Part shown: positions 1 to 7,639 of the stretch, one piece after another
How positions within the stretch are numbered: position 1 is the stretch's first letter
Layout of the letters: the number at the start of each line of letters is the position of its first letter
Source: Rhodobacterales bacterium 32-67-9
GTDB lineage: Bacteria > Pseudomonadota > Alphaproteobacteria > Rhodobacterales > Rhodobacteraceae
Length of the DNA: 64,000 bases
NCBI GenBank assembly: GCA_002280515.1
Contig: NCEA01000032.1
Span: forward strand, 1-64,000
Reading direction: 5' to 3'
Notes under the pieces: generated by a model
What the model was told of the DNA's origin: nothing
The model's database searches: none
Seen by the model: only the letters and a program-made list of their open reading frames with translations
Program-made: the position numbers and the translations under genes

Positions 1-1
1 G

Positions 2-865
2 TTCGAGCGGATCGCCGGCGTACCAGTGCCAGGTCTCGACCGCATCGACCCGCTCCTCGCCGCCAACGACGACCCGAGGCTCGACTTCGCGCGCCGCGCG
101 CGGGTGTTGCGGAGCTTCGATTTCACCGAAGAGAACGTGGCGATGTTCCAGGCCTACCTTGGCGATCCCGCCACCACGGATGTGACGGCGTCGCGCTATT
201 ACGACGGTTATGCGCGGGCGCATGGCTTGCCCGCCTTCGAGGAGGAGGTGACAAATCGCGCGATTGCCGATGCACGGCGCAAGATCGCCGATCAGCCCTA
301 TTCCACCGTGCTTTTAAAGCTTCTCGCGACGCCGAGCACGGAGCGGATCGTGGTCGAGGATCCGCCGAGTTGGGAAGAGGGGTTGGCCCTGAAGAAGAAA
401 CGCCTGACCTATGCACCCTACACCAGCGAATTCTGGCAGGACTACGCCGAGGCGCTGGTCTGGGCGGCGCGCGGGCAGACGCCGGAATCCGACACCGCCT
501 ATCGCAACGCGATCGTCTATTCGAACTACAAGCCCGAGCGTATCGAGGCCTACATGCGGTCGAAGGGCAGCCTTCTGTCCGAATTCCTGTTCCTGCGCAG
601 CAAGGGACGCACCTCCACCCGCTTTCCCGAAGGGTATGCCAGCATGGCGGCGGATCTGACCTGTCCGCTCGTCACACTCCTGCGGTTTCACGACGCGGTC
701 TGCGCCGGGGGCGGGGCGGACGGCCATTGCCGCACCGATCCTGCGGTCATCGACGAGTACCGGACGATGACGAAGATCCCCATCGCCGACGGCAGTTGCG
801 AGCGGGAACGGAACGCGACGCTGGAAGAACTCGCCTTTGTCCCGGCACCCCTGCCGGCGGATTAA
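2..865 (+). CDS. C-terminal part of an unrecognised protein (5'-truncated by window edge)
   Basis: The reading frame is open from the first complete codon of the window to a TAA, giving about 287 residues with no convincing internal start, so the gene begins upstream. I do not recognise the family. The visible part is soluble and mixed alpha-helical, rich in aromatic and charged residues (for example FWQDYAEALVWAARG near the middle), with no membrane segment. Several Cys sit in the last 70 residues (LTCPLV, HDAVCAGG, GHCRTD, GSCERE), so disulfides and an extracytoplasmic location are possible but unproven. Its end overlaps the convergent rlmJ end by 4 bp. Confidence 0.6.
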   Translation, partial: FERIAGVPVPGLDRIDPLLAANDDPRLDFARRARVLRSFDFTEENVAMFQAYLGDPATTDVTASRYYDGYARAHGLPAFEEEVTNRAIADARRKIADQPYSTVLLKLLATPSTERIVVEDPPSWEEGLALKKKRLTYAPYTSEFWQDYAEALVWAARGQTPESDTAYRNAIVYSNYKPERIEAYMRSKGSLLSEFLFLRSKGRTSTRFPEGYASMAADLTCPLVTLLRFHDAVCAGGGADGHCRTDPAVIDEYRTMTKIPIADGSCERERNATLEELAFVPAPLPAD

Positions 866-1659
866 GGGCGCCCATCGGGTCTGAGCCGCGCGAAGACGGA
901 GGTGATCTTTCCGGTCTCTTCCTCCGTTCCAAAGGGGGCGTTCACCACGAAGACGCCCGATCCGGTCATGCCGTGGCCGTCGCGCGCCGGGGGAAACGCC
1001 ACTTCGTGCCGGAGCGCCTTCGGCAGCGCCATCGCGTCGAGCGTGGCCAGCATCTGTCGGTGCGCGTCGCTCGCGAGGATCGGATACCAGAGGACGATCA
1101 CGCCGACATTCCATTTTGCGTGGACCTTGCCGATCAGCGGCGGCAGGGCGGCGTAGTCGGCTTTCACCTCGTAGCTCGGGTCGATCAGCATCAGCCCCCG
1201 GCGCGGATCGGGCGGGGTGCGGGCGAGGGCGAAGTGCATTCCGTCCTCCTGCCGGCAATCGGCGCCGTAAGGGGCCATCGTGGCGCTGAGGGCGGCGAAT
1301 TCCTGCGGGTGAAGATCGGCGAGGTGCATCCGGTCACCTGGCCTGAGCGACAGCGCCGCGACGAGCGGAGAGCCGGGATAGGCCGCCGCACCATAGCGCG
1401 CGCGGACCTCACCGAGGACGCGCAGATAGGGATGGTCCGGCGCAAAGAACGCCTCGGCCCGGCCGATCCCCGCTTCGGCCTCGCCGGTCTTTTTCGCCTC
1501 GACCGCGTCGAGCGCGTAAAGCCCGCGCCCGGCATGGGTTTCGATGTACGAAAGCGGCTTGTCCTTCCGCGTGAGGTACGAAAGCAGCGCCGCCAGCAGC
1601 GCGTGCTTGTGCACATCGGCAAGGTTTCCGGCGTGGTAGATGTGCTGGTAGGAAAGCAT
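862..1659 (-). CDS. rlmJ: 23S rRNA (adenine(2030)-N6)-methyltransferase RlmJ
   Basis: 265 residues, typical length for RlmJ, the SAM-dependent enzyme that methylates A2030 of 23S rRNA. Seen in sequence: an N-terminal YQHIYHAGNLADVHKH block, the SAM-binding ETHAGRGLY block at about residues 40-48, and the catalytic N6-adenine methyltransferase tetrapeptide DPSY at 160-163. The start follows a G-rich stretch and fits the family N-terminus. It lies downstream of infC on the same strand, but a strong hairpin terminator separates them, so it probably has its own promoter or relies on read-through. Confidence 0.93.
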   Translation of the reverse strand: MLSYQHIYHAGNLADVHKHALLAALLSYLTRKDKPLSYIETHAGRGLYALDAVEAKKTGEAEAGIGRAEAFFAPDHPYLRVLGEVRARYGAAAYPGSPLVAALSLRPGDRMHLADLHPQEFAALSATMAPYGADCRQEDGMHFALARTPPDPRRGLMLIDPSYEVKADYAALPPLIGKVHAKWNVGVIVLWYPILASDAHRQMLATLDAMALPKALRHEVAFPPARDGHGMTGSGVFVVNAPFGTEEETGKITSVFARLRPDGRP

Positions 1660-1672
1660 CGCGCCCCCCGGA

Positions 1673-1700
1673 AAGAAAAGGCCCTCCCGCCGGGAGGGCC
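1673..1700 (-). terminator. Rho-independent terminator of infC
   Basis: On the minus strand a 9-bp perfect GC-rich stem (GGCCCTCCC / GGGAGGGCC) with a 3-nt loop is followed by TTTTCTTT. It lies between the infC stop and the rlmJ start, so it should end infC transcripts. Confidence 0.8.
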
Positions 1701-1722
1701 GATGCGCTCGGTCGGGACCGGC

Positions 1723-2262
1723 CTATTTGGGGCCGATCATCATCACCATCTGACGGCCTTCGAGCTTCGGCATGTTCTCGATCTTGCCGATCTCCTCCAC
1801 ATCCGCCGCGACTCGCTTCAGAAGATCGAGGCCAAGCTCCTGGTGCGCCATCTCGCGGCCACGGAACCGGAGCGTCACCTTCACCTTGTCGCCCTCTTCG
1901 AGGAATTTCTTCACCGACCGCATCTTGACGTCGTAGTCGTGCGTATCGGTGCCGGGGCGGAACTTGATTTCCTTGATCTCGATGATCTTCTGCTTCTTGC
2001 GCGCTTCGGCTTCTTTCTTCTGCTGTTCGTACTTGAACTTGCCGAAATCCATGATCTTGCAGACCGGCGGCACAGCATTGGGCGAGATCTCGACAAGATC
2101 GAGGCCGACTTCCTCTGCCATCTGCATGGCACGGGCCGGGGTCACGACCCCGACGTTTTCGCCCTCGGCGCCGATCAGGCGAATCTCCGGGGCCCGGATG
2201 CGGTCGTTCACGCGGGGTCCCGTATCGCGTTGCGGCGGGGCGTTGTGCGGTCTGCGGGCTAT
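1723..2262 (-). CDS. infC: Translation initiation factor IF-3
   Basis: 179 residues if read from the AUA codon at 2262-2260. IF-3 binds the 30S subunit and enforces start-codon and initiator-tRNA fidelity. The conserved core [14 protein letters not shown] followed by [17 protein letters not shown] and the C-terminal [17 protein letters not shown] block are clear. A GTG at 2211 would give a protein lacking the usual basic [12 protein letters not shown]-type leader. The leader is in frame upstream and begins at AUA, 7 nt after a strong AGGAG. A non-AUG start suits this gene: E. coli infC uses AUU and is autoregulated by IF-3 discrimination against it. The AUA start here is inferred. Confidence 0.9.
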   Translation of the reverse strand: MARRPHNAPPQRDTGPRVNDRIRAPEIRLIGAEGENVGVVTPARAMQMAEEVGLDLVEISPNAVPPVCKIMDFGKFKYEQQKKEAEARKKQKIIEIKEIKFRPGTDTHDYDVKMRSVKKFLEEGDKVKVTLRFRGREMAHQELGLDLLKRVAADVEEIGKIENMPKLEGRQMVMMIGPK

Positions 2263-2277
2263 GGTGGCACTCCTTCT
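2260..2277 (-). promoter_or_regulatory. infC ribosome binding site with AUA initiation codon
   Basis: The minus strand reads AGAAGGAGTGCCACC-ATA. AGGAG is 7 nt from the AUA, and the first downstream codons encode the family leader ARRPHN. No ATG, GTG or TTG lies in frame between this Shine-Dalgarno and the GTG 51 nt downstream. This supports AUA as the start and IF-3 autoregulation through a rare start codon. Confidence 0.65.
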
Positions 2278-2433
2278 GTCGTGGCCGGTTCGGTGGCGCG
2301 CAAATTAGTCTCCCCGGATGGCCGATTCAAGCCGGTTTCCTGAGAGGGCCAGGGCGATGCCCTTTTCGTTGTCCGCGCTTTCTGTCATAGCGGCCCTATA
2401 AACTCGTCATCCTGTCAACTGAAGGATCGCACC

Positions 2434-2919
2434 ATGAACCGGAATCTCCTGATCGCAGCGCTGATCGTCGTCCTCGCGGGTGGCGGCTACTGGTATTATT
2501 CGGCGCAACAGGCCGCCGAAGAAGCTACAATGGCCCAGAAAGCGGCCGAAGACGCGGCCGCCGCCGCCAAGAAGGCCGAGGAAGAGGCCGCCGCGAAGGC
2601 CGCCGAAGAGGCCAAGGCCGCCGAGGACGCCGCCGCGAAGGCGGCCGAGGAAGCCGCCGCTGCTGCCAAGGCCGTCACCGACACCGCGACCGAAGCCGCG
2701 ACCGCGGTGGGCGAGGCTGCGACCGACGCCGCCGGGGCGGTTGCCAATATCTTCGATCCGGCAACCTATGACGCCGACGCCGTCGCCGCGGCCATCGACG
2801 GCTCCTCTCTCGACGACGCGACGAAGGCGACGCTGAAATCGGCGGTCGATGCCGCCAAGGACAGCCCGGAGCTGCTGAAAGCCGCTCTGGATCAGGTCAA
2901 GGCCGCGCTCGGCCTCTGA
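2434..2919 (+). CDS. Membrane-anchored Ala/Glu/Lys-rich coiled-coil protein, unknown function
   Basis: 161 residues. Residues 4-22 form one hydrophobic segment (LLIAALIVVLAGGGYWYY), predicted to anchor the protein with the rest in the periplasm. Residues 25-110 are low-complexity Ala/Glu/Lys with repeated KAAEEAAAKAAEE-like heptads, a long single helix resembling the TolA stalk. A short more complex C-terminal domain (FDPATYDADAVAAAIDG onward) contains a helical hairpin. The gene is divergent from infC and followed at once by a terminator, so it is monocistronic. Function is not known; a structural or spacer role in the envelope is only a guess. Confidence 0.75.
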   Translation: MNRNLLIAALIVVLAGGGYWYYSAQQAAEEATMAQKAAEDAAAAAKKAEEEAAAKAAEEAKAAEDAAAKAAEEAAAAAKAVTDTATEAATAVGEAATDAAGAVANIFDPATYDADAVAAAIDGSSLDDATKATLKSAVDAAKDSPELLKAALDQVKAALGL

Positions 2920-2939
2920 TCCTGCGAACCGAAAATCGA

Positions 2940-2970
2940 AAGGCCGCGCGAAACCGCGCGGCCTTTTCTT
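2940..2970 (+). terminator. Rho-independent terminator
   Basis: A 9-bp perfect stem GGCCGCGCG / CGCGCGGCC with loop AAAC is followed by TTTTCTTTT. It ends the coiled-coil gene and sits between convergent genes; its A-rich upstream side (AAAATCGAAA) also gives a U-run for fpr transcripts. Confidence 0.85.
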
Positions 2971-2989
2971 TTGTCGAAGGAACCTCTGT

Positions 2990-3817
2990 TCAGATCCCGT
3001 CGCCGACGAAGGCCTTTTCGACCACGTATTCCTGCGGCTCCGAATTCGCGCCTTCGCGCAGGCCGAAGCCTTCCAGAACCGCCTTGACGTCATGGTTGAA
3101 CGCCAGCGAGCCGCAGACCATGGCGCGGTCGTGGTCCTTGTCCATCGGCGCGATGCCGAGGTCGGCAAAGACCTTGCCGGAGGTCAGGTTGTCGGTGATC
3201 CGGCCCATCCGCGCACTCTCTTCGCGGGTGGTCGTCGGATAGTATTTCAGCTTGTCGCCGACGAATTCGCCGATCAGCGGGTCGTCGCGCAGGCTTTCGA
3301 CCAGTTGCCGGCCGTATTCCAGTTCGGCCACCGTGCGGCAGGTGTGCATCATGATGACCTGCTCGTATTTCTCGTAGGTCTCCGGGTCGCGCATCAGGCT
3401 CGCGAAGGGCGCGATCCCGGTGCCGGTGGCGAGGAACCAGAGCCGTTTTCCGGGCAGGAGCGCGTCGAGCACAAGCGTGCCCACCGGTTTCGGCCGCAGG
3501 ATGATCTCGTTGCCGGGCTGGATGTGCTGGAGCTTCGAGGTGAGCGGGCCGTCCGGTACCTTGATCGAGTAGAATTCCAGCTCCTCGTCCCAGGAGGGCG
3601 AGGCGATGGAATAGGCGCGCAGGAGCGGCTTGCCGCGTTCGTCCAGAAGCCCGATCATCACGAATTCGCCGGAACGGAACCGCAGGCTTTGCGGCCGCGA
3701 CACGCGGAAGGAAAAGAGCCGGTCGGTCCAGTGCGTGACCTCGGTCACGGTCTGGGCATCCGGCAGGGTGCGGACGGGTTTGGCGGCGGCGTCGTTCACG
3801 GTGTTCAGTTCGTTCAT
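2990..3817 (-). CDS. fpr: Ferredoxin/flavodoxin-NADP+ reductase
   Basis: 275 residues, the bacterial subclass I FPR length. It moves electrons between NADPH and ferredoxin or flavodoxin using FAD. Seen: the FAD-binding RAYSIASP block (about residues 75-82), the GTGIAPF NADP-binding motif, VCGSLAFNHD near the end, and the C-terminal AFVGDGI that replaces the aromatic terminus of plant enzymes. It lies 69 bp downstream of the DUF934-cysH-cysI group on the same strand. It may supply reduced ferredoxin to sulfite reductase, which is an inference from position. Confidence 0.93.
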   Translation of the reverse strand: MNELNTVNDAAAKPVRTLPDAQTVTEVTHWTDRLFSFRVSRPQSLRFRSGEFVMIGLLDERGKPLLRAYSIASPSWDEELEFYSIKVPDGPLTSKLQHIQPGNEIILRPKPVGTLVLDALLPGKRLWFLATGTGIAPFASLMRDPETYEKYEQVIMMHTCRTVAELEYGRQLVESLRDDPLIGEFVGDKLKYYPTTTREESARMGRITDNLTSGKVFADLGIAPMDKDHDRAMVCGSLAFNHDVKAVLEGFGLREGANSEPQEYVVEKAFVGDGI

Positions 3818-3886
3818 GTCTCACTAGGGCGCGCGTCGCCCGCCCATCCTTCTATTCAGGTTTTCGAATGGGGGAAACCCCGGCAA

Positions 3887-4261
3887 TCAAGCCTTCAGTC
3901 GCGACCGATAGTCATGCTCGAGCCAGTCGGCACGGAAGAGCCACTGTGCCTCGGGTTGCCGGGCGGCGAGGTCGTCGGGGATTTCGACCTCGTCGAATCC
4001 CGAGCGGCGGGCCATCGCATACTGGTCGGCGATCAGCGGCCCGGTGGCGCGGAGCCGTCCGGCATAGCCGCGCCCGCGAAGATGGCGCGCGAGGGTGAAG
4101 CCGCGCCCGTCGGAAAAGGCGGGGACGACGACCCGGATCATCTCGATGCCGTCGAAACGCTCGGGCAGCGCCTCGGGCATTGTGCTCGTGGCGATCTCCA
4201 GAATCCTGTCGCCCCGGTAGTCCTCGGCGTGAAAGCCGTCGTCGCGTACGATCACGCTCAT
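3887..4261 (-). CDS. DUF934 family protein of the sulfate assimilation cluster
   Basis: 124 residues. Start chosen at the ATG overlapping the cysH stop as ATGA. The sequence (MSVIVRDDGFHAEDY, then RVVVPAFSDGRGFTLARHLR and PLIADQYAMARRSGFDEVEI) matches the DUF934 family, which almost always sits next to cysH/cysI in proteobacteria. Biochemical role is unknown; an accessory function in assimilatory sulfate or sulfite reduction is inferred from this constant neighbourhood and from the translational coupling. Confidence 0.85.
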   Translation of the reverse strand: MSVIVRDDGFHAEDYRGDRILEIATSTMPEALPERFDGIEMIRVVVPAFSDGRGFTLARHLRGRGYAGRLRATGPLIADQYAMARRSGFDEVEIPDDLAARQPEAQWLFRADWLEHDYRSRLKA

Positions 4262-5025
4262 GCTGCTGTCTCCTTCGCGTCGTCCTGCGGCACCGGGCCG
4301 CGCACCGCCCGGCCATTGATGAAATGGATGCCGCATTCCTGTTTCTGCGTTCCCCGCCAACGGCCTGCGCGTGGATCTTCACCTTCCTTCACCGGGCTGG
4401 TGCAGGGCGCACAGCCGATCGAAGGGTAGCCTTTCGCCACCAACGGATGGCGCGGCAGACGGTTATTGACGATGTAATCCTCGATGTCGTCGCGGCCCCA
4501 GTGGGCAAGCGGATTGACCTTGATCCGCTTGCCTTCCTCGTTCTCGAAGAATTCGAGCGCGGCGCGGGTGCCGGCCTGGAACCGCTTGCGGCCGGTGATC
4601 CAGCCGTCGAAGCCCTGAAGCGCGCGGTCGAGCGGCACGACCTTCCTGAGGTGGCAGCAGGCATCAGTGTTGAACTGGTGGAGCGTGCCGTCCGGGTCTT
4701 CGAACCCGGTGTCGCGCCGGTCGGCGCGGATGGTGCGGACATCGGTCAGGTTCAACTTGTCCGCCAATTCGCGCTGATAGGCCAGCGTCTCGGGGAAAAG
4801 CATCTGGGTGTCGATGAAGATCACCGGCGTGCCGGGGGCGATCACCGAGACGAGGTGCAAAAGCACGACCGATTCCGCCCCGAAGGACGAGACGAGCGCG
4901 AGGTTGCCAACCTCCGGATCGTTCAGCGCGCGTTCGAGGACCGCCGTCGCCGAATGGTGACGGTAGCGCTCGTTCAGCGCCGCGACGCGTTGGTCGAGCG
5001 AGGGAAGCGGTGCCTCAAGCGGCAT
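4258..5025 (-). CDS. cysH: Phosphoadenylyl/adenylyl-sulfate reductase
   Basis: 255 residues from the ATG at 5025. It reduces activated sulfate to sulfite with thioredoxin or glutaredoxin. It carries the paired cysteines CC at 123-124 and CAPC at 205-208 that ligate a 4Fe-4S cluster, as in APS-using enzymes, and the catalytic ECGIH near the C-terminus (Cys231). The P-loop-like SSFGAESVVLLHL is at 46-58. This cluster type implies preference for APS rather than PAPS, known for the family and not shown here. It overlaps cysI by 11 bp and DUF934 by 4 bp, a tightly coupled operon. Confidence 0.93.
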   Translation of the reverse strand: MPLEAPLPSLDQRVAALNERYRHHSATAVLERALNDPEVGNLALVSSFGAESVVLLHLVSVIAPGTPVIFIDTQMLFPETLAYQRELADKLNLTDVRTIRADRRDTGFEDPDGTLHQFNTDACCHLRKVVPLDRALQGFDGWITGRKRFQAGTRAALEFFENEEGKRIKVNPLAHWGRDDIEDYIVNNRLPRHPLVAKGYPSIGCAPCTSPVKEGEDPRAGRWRGTQKQECGIHFINGRAVRGPVPQDDAKETAA

Positions 5026-6685
5026 CGCGTGCGGCCTCGGCGGGGTAGAGCGCGGCCTTGAACGGCTCCGCCCCAAGCCGGCGATAGGCGTCGAGGAAGG
5101 TTTCCGACATGTCGTCACGCAGCGCTAGATAGGCGCGCAGCAGCCGTTCGATCGCCGGCACCACCTCGTCATAGGCGAAGCCCGGCCCGGCGCGTTCGCC
5201 GAGGGTGAGGTTCTCGGTATGATCGCCGCCGAGGGTGATCTGGTAATTCTCCACCCCCGCCCGGTCGAGGCCGAGAATGCCGATATGGCCGACATGGTGA
5301 TGGCCGCAGGCATTGATGCAGCCCGAGATCTTGATTTTCAGCGCGCCGATGTCCTCCTCAAGCCCGATGGCCTTGAAGTGGGTCGCGATCTGTTGCGCGA
5401 TCGGGATCGAACGGGCGGTGGCCAGTGCGCAGTAATCCATGCCGGGGCAGGCGATGATGTCGGAGACGAGCCCGATGTTCGCCGTCGCCAGACCCTCCGA
5501 CTTCAGCGCCGCGTGCAACGCCCAGAGGTCGGACTTGTGGACATGCGGCAGCACCACGTTCTGTTCGTGGCTGATGCGCAGTTCGCCGTGGCCGTAGCGG
5601 TCCGCCAGATCGGCCATCAGCCGCATCTGTGCCGCCGAGGCATCGCCCGGCGTCGCGCCGTGGGCCTTGAGCGAGATGGTGACGATCGCATAGCCCGGCG
5701 CGCGGTGCGCGGTCAGGTTGGTGTCGGTCCAGGCGCGGAACACCGGGTCGGCCTTGCGGGCCGTCTCATAGCCGTCTTCGGGTGCGGTGCGGAACGCGGG
5801 CGGGGTGAAGGAGTGTTCGATTTTCGCGATTACTTCCGGGTCGAACCCGGTGAATTCCCGCTTCACTTCTTCGAAACGTGATTCAACGGCATCGCGGAAC
5901 TTTTCCATTCCGTTCTCGAAGACGGTGATCTTGATCCGCGCCTTGTACTTGTTGTCGCGCCGCCCCATCAGGTTGTAGGTGGAGACGATCGCTTCCAGAT
6001 AGGGCAGAAGGTCGGCCTTCTTCAGGAACGGCCGGATCACCTGGGCGACCATCGGGGTGCGGCCGAGCCCGCCGCCGACCAGAACCTCGTAGCCGGTCTG
6101 GCCGCCGCTGCCGCGGACGATGCGCAGGCCGATGTCATGCGACTTGATCACCGCCCGGTCGTGGGGTGAGCCGGTGACGCCGATCTTGAACTTGCGGGGC
6201 AGGAACTGGAATTCCGGGTGGTCGGTGGACCACTGCCGGATCAGCTCCGCCGTCGGGCGTGGATCCTCGATCTCGTCGGCGGCGGCGCCGGCGAAATGGT
6301 CGGCCGTCACGTTGCGGATCGTGTTGCCGGAGGTCTGGATGGCATGCATCTCCACGTCGGCGAGCGCGTCGAGAATCTCGGGCACGTCGGTCAGCTTCGG
6401 CCAGTTGAACTGGATGTTCTGCCGGGTGGTGAAATGCCCGTATCCCTTGTCCCAGCGTTCGGCGATCAGCGCCAGCTGGCGCATCTTCCGCGACGAGAGC
6501 GTGCCGTAGGGGATCGCCACGCGCAGCATGTAGGCGTGGAGCTGGAGGTAGAGGCCGTTCATCAGCCTGAGCGGGCGGAATTCGTCCTCGGTCAGAGAAC
6601 CGTCGATCCGGCGTTCGACCTGGGCGCGGAACTGGGCGTTGCGGCGCCGCACGAAGGCCTCGTCGAAGTCGGAATATTCATACAT
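5015..6685 (-). CDS. cysI: Nitrite/sulfite reductase (assimilatory sulfite reductase, CysI-type)
   Basis: 556 residues from ATG 6685. It catalyses six-electron reduction of sulfite to sulfide using sirohaem and a 4Fe-4S cluster. The cluster motifs are intact: CPGMDYC (C-x5-C) and, about 40 residues later, SGCINACGHHHVGHIG (C-x3-C). The N-terminal ferrodoxin-like domain has RQNIQFNWP and the parallel C-terminal repeat has ISHEQNVVLPHV. The start overlaps DUF2849 by 8 bp. No CysJ flavoprotein is nearby, so electrons probably come from ferredoxin via Fpr or another carrier (inference). Confidence 0.92.
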   Translation of the reverse strand: MYEYSDFDEAFVRRRNAQFRAQVERRIDGSLTEDEFRPLRLMNGLYLQLHAYMLRVAIPYGTLSSRKMRQLALIAERWDKGYGHFTTRQNIQFNWPKLTDVPEILDALADVEMHAIQTSGNTIRNVTADHFAGAAADEIEDPRPTAELIRQWSTDHPEFQFLPRKFKIGVTGSPHDRAVIKSHDIGLRIVRGSGGQTGYEVLVGGGLGRTPMVAQVIRPFLKKADLLPYLEAIVSTYNLMGRRDNKYKARIKITVFENGMEKFRDAVESRFEEVKREFTGFDPEVIAKIEHSFTPPAFRTAPEDGYETARKADPVFRAWTDTNLTAHRAPGYAIVTISLKAHGATPGDASAAQMRLMADLADRYGHGELRISHEQNVVLPHVHKSDLWALHAALKSEGLATANIGLVSDIIACPGMDYCALATARSIPIAQQIATHFKAIGLEEDIGALKIKISGCINACGHHHVGHIGILGLDRAGVENYQITLGGDHTENLTLGERAGPGFAYDEVVPAIERLLRAYLALRDDMSETFLDAYRRLGAEPFKAALYPAEAARDAA

Positions 6686-6983
6686 GGCCGGCCTCCTGCT
6701 TGCCGTGCGGATAGTTGGACGGCCCGCGAGTGCGGAACCCTTCGCGGAAGTGGACCGGCTCCGGTCCCTTCGCGCCGCGCCGGGCGTCGGCGAGGTAGGG
6801 GCCGACGACGACATTGCGCTGCTGCTCGGCCTTGAGAAGCCGGATCTGGGCATGCGCCTCGTCCTCGATCAGCTCGGCCTCGGCATGGTCGCGGGTCCAG
6901 CGGTCGTCATCGGTGAGATAGACCACGTCGCCTTCGATCAGCGCATTGGCGGTGACGACTTTCGGCGTGAAGGCGCGGCTCAT
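6678..6983 (-). CDS. DUF2849 protein, first gene of the cys operon
   Basis: 101 residues, start at ATG 6983 (MSRAFTPKVVTANAL) behind GGAAAGG. The family signature GDVVYLTDDDRW and the C-terminal GPSNYPHGKQ are visible. DUF2849 proteins are found just upstream of cysI in Rhodobacterales and their function is unknown. It overlaps cysI by 8 bp, so it is translationally coupled, and it is the first gene after the Lrp-type regulator's divergent promoter region. Confidence 0.85.
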   Translation of the reverse strand: MSRAFTPKVVTANALIEGDVVYLTDDDRWTRDHAEAELIEDEAHAQIRLLKAEQQRNVVVGPYLADARRGAKGPEPVHFREGFRTRGPSNYPHGKQEAGHV

Positions 6984-7022
6984 CGGAATATCCTTTCCGG
7001 TGTCGGGGGTCTGTTCTCGTCC

Positions 7023-7045
7023 AATATAGGAAATTTTCCCATAAT
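7023..7045. promoter_or_regulatory. Palindrome between cys operon and Lrp-type regulator
   Basis: A 23-bp interrupted palindrome centred on T7034: AATATAGGAAA-T-TTTCCCATAAT, with 9 of 11 symmetric positions paired. It lies 40 bp upstream of DUF2849 and 88 bp upstream of the divergent Lrp/AsnC gene. AT-rich dyads are typical Lrp-family operators, so this is a good candidate for control of both genes. Confidence 0.55.
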
Positions 7046-7132
7046 TGCGCCATATGCTCTTGCCAATAAGGACGATTGTTCCGTATATCGCCAGAACTGC
7101 GACCCGCATTTCGAATTTGGAGGGAAACGCGA

Positions 7133-7594
7133 ATGTCAGTCCGGCTCGACGACGTAGATCGGAAAATTCTCGGCCAGTTGCAGGAAGATGCCGGCCAGTC
7201 GCTGGACGAAATCGCCCGCAAAGTCGGCTCGTCCAAGACGCCGGTCTGGAATCGCATCCGCAAGTTGAAGGAGGCCGGCGTCATCGGCCGCCAGACGGTT
7301 CTCCTCGATGCCGAGGCGTTGGGGCTCGAGGCCTGCTTTTTCGTGCTGATCCGCACCTCGGAGCACGAGGCCGAATGGCAGAAGAAGTTCCTCTCCACGC
7401 TGAAGGCGCGGCCCGAGGTCATGGAGGCGCACCGGCTGGCCGGCGATATCGACTATATCCTGAAGGTGCGGGTCAGGAATGCCCGCGCCTACGACACCTT
7501 CTACCAGGCTCTGATCTCGGAGGTGCGGATCTACAACGTGACAGCACTTCTCAGCATGGAAGAGATCAAGTCGACGACCCTGCTGCCGCTCTGA
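7133..7594 (+). CDS. Lrp/AsnC family transcriptional regulator
   Basis: 153 residues from ATG 7133, preceded by GGAGGG. The N-terminal HTH (LDDVDRKILGQLQEDAGQSLDEIARKVGSSKTPVWNRIRKL, residues about 4-45) is followed by the RAM ligand-binding domain (VMEAHRLAGDIDYILKVRV). Lrp-family proteins bind amino acids and act as octamers or dimers. Divergence from the sulfate-assimilation operon, with a dyad between them, suggests it regulates cys genes, as CysR/DecR-like members do with cysteine. The ligand is not known here. Confidence 0.9.
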   Translation: MSVRLDDVDRKILGQLQEDAGQSLDEIARKVGSSKTPVWNRIRKLKEAGVIGRQTVLLDAEALGLEACFFVLIRTSEHEAEWQKKFLSTLKARPEVMEAHRLAGDIDYILKVRVRNARAYDTFYQALISEVRIYNVTALLSMEEIKSTTLLPL

Positions 7595-7611
7595 CGTGCC
7601 GGGGTGGTGTG

Positions 7612-7634
7612 GGGGCCGGCATGACGCCGGCCCC
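7612..7634. terminator. Strong hairpin between convergent genes
   Basis: A perfect 9-bp inverted repeat GGGGCCGGC-ATGAC-GCCGGCCCC lies between the Lrp gene end and the convergent FAD-oxidase end. There is no clear U-run, so it may slow polymerase or act with Rho. Confidence 0.55.
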
Positions 7635-7639
7635 GATCC

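Noticed and set aside
2352-2372. Small hairpin AGGGCGATGCCCTTTTC as terminator upstream of the coiled-coil gene
   Set aside because: The stem is only about 4-5 bp and no transcript on that strand would need ending there.
2490-2700. Short tandem repeats in the Ala/Lys-rich gene as a CRISPR or VNTR
   Set aside because: They encode degenerate heptads of a coiled coil and are not regular at DNA level.
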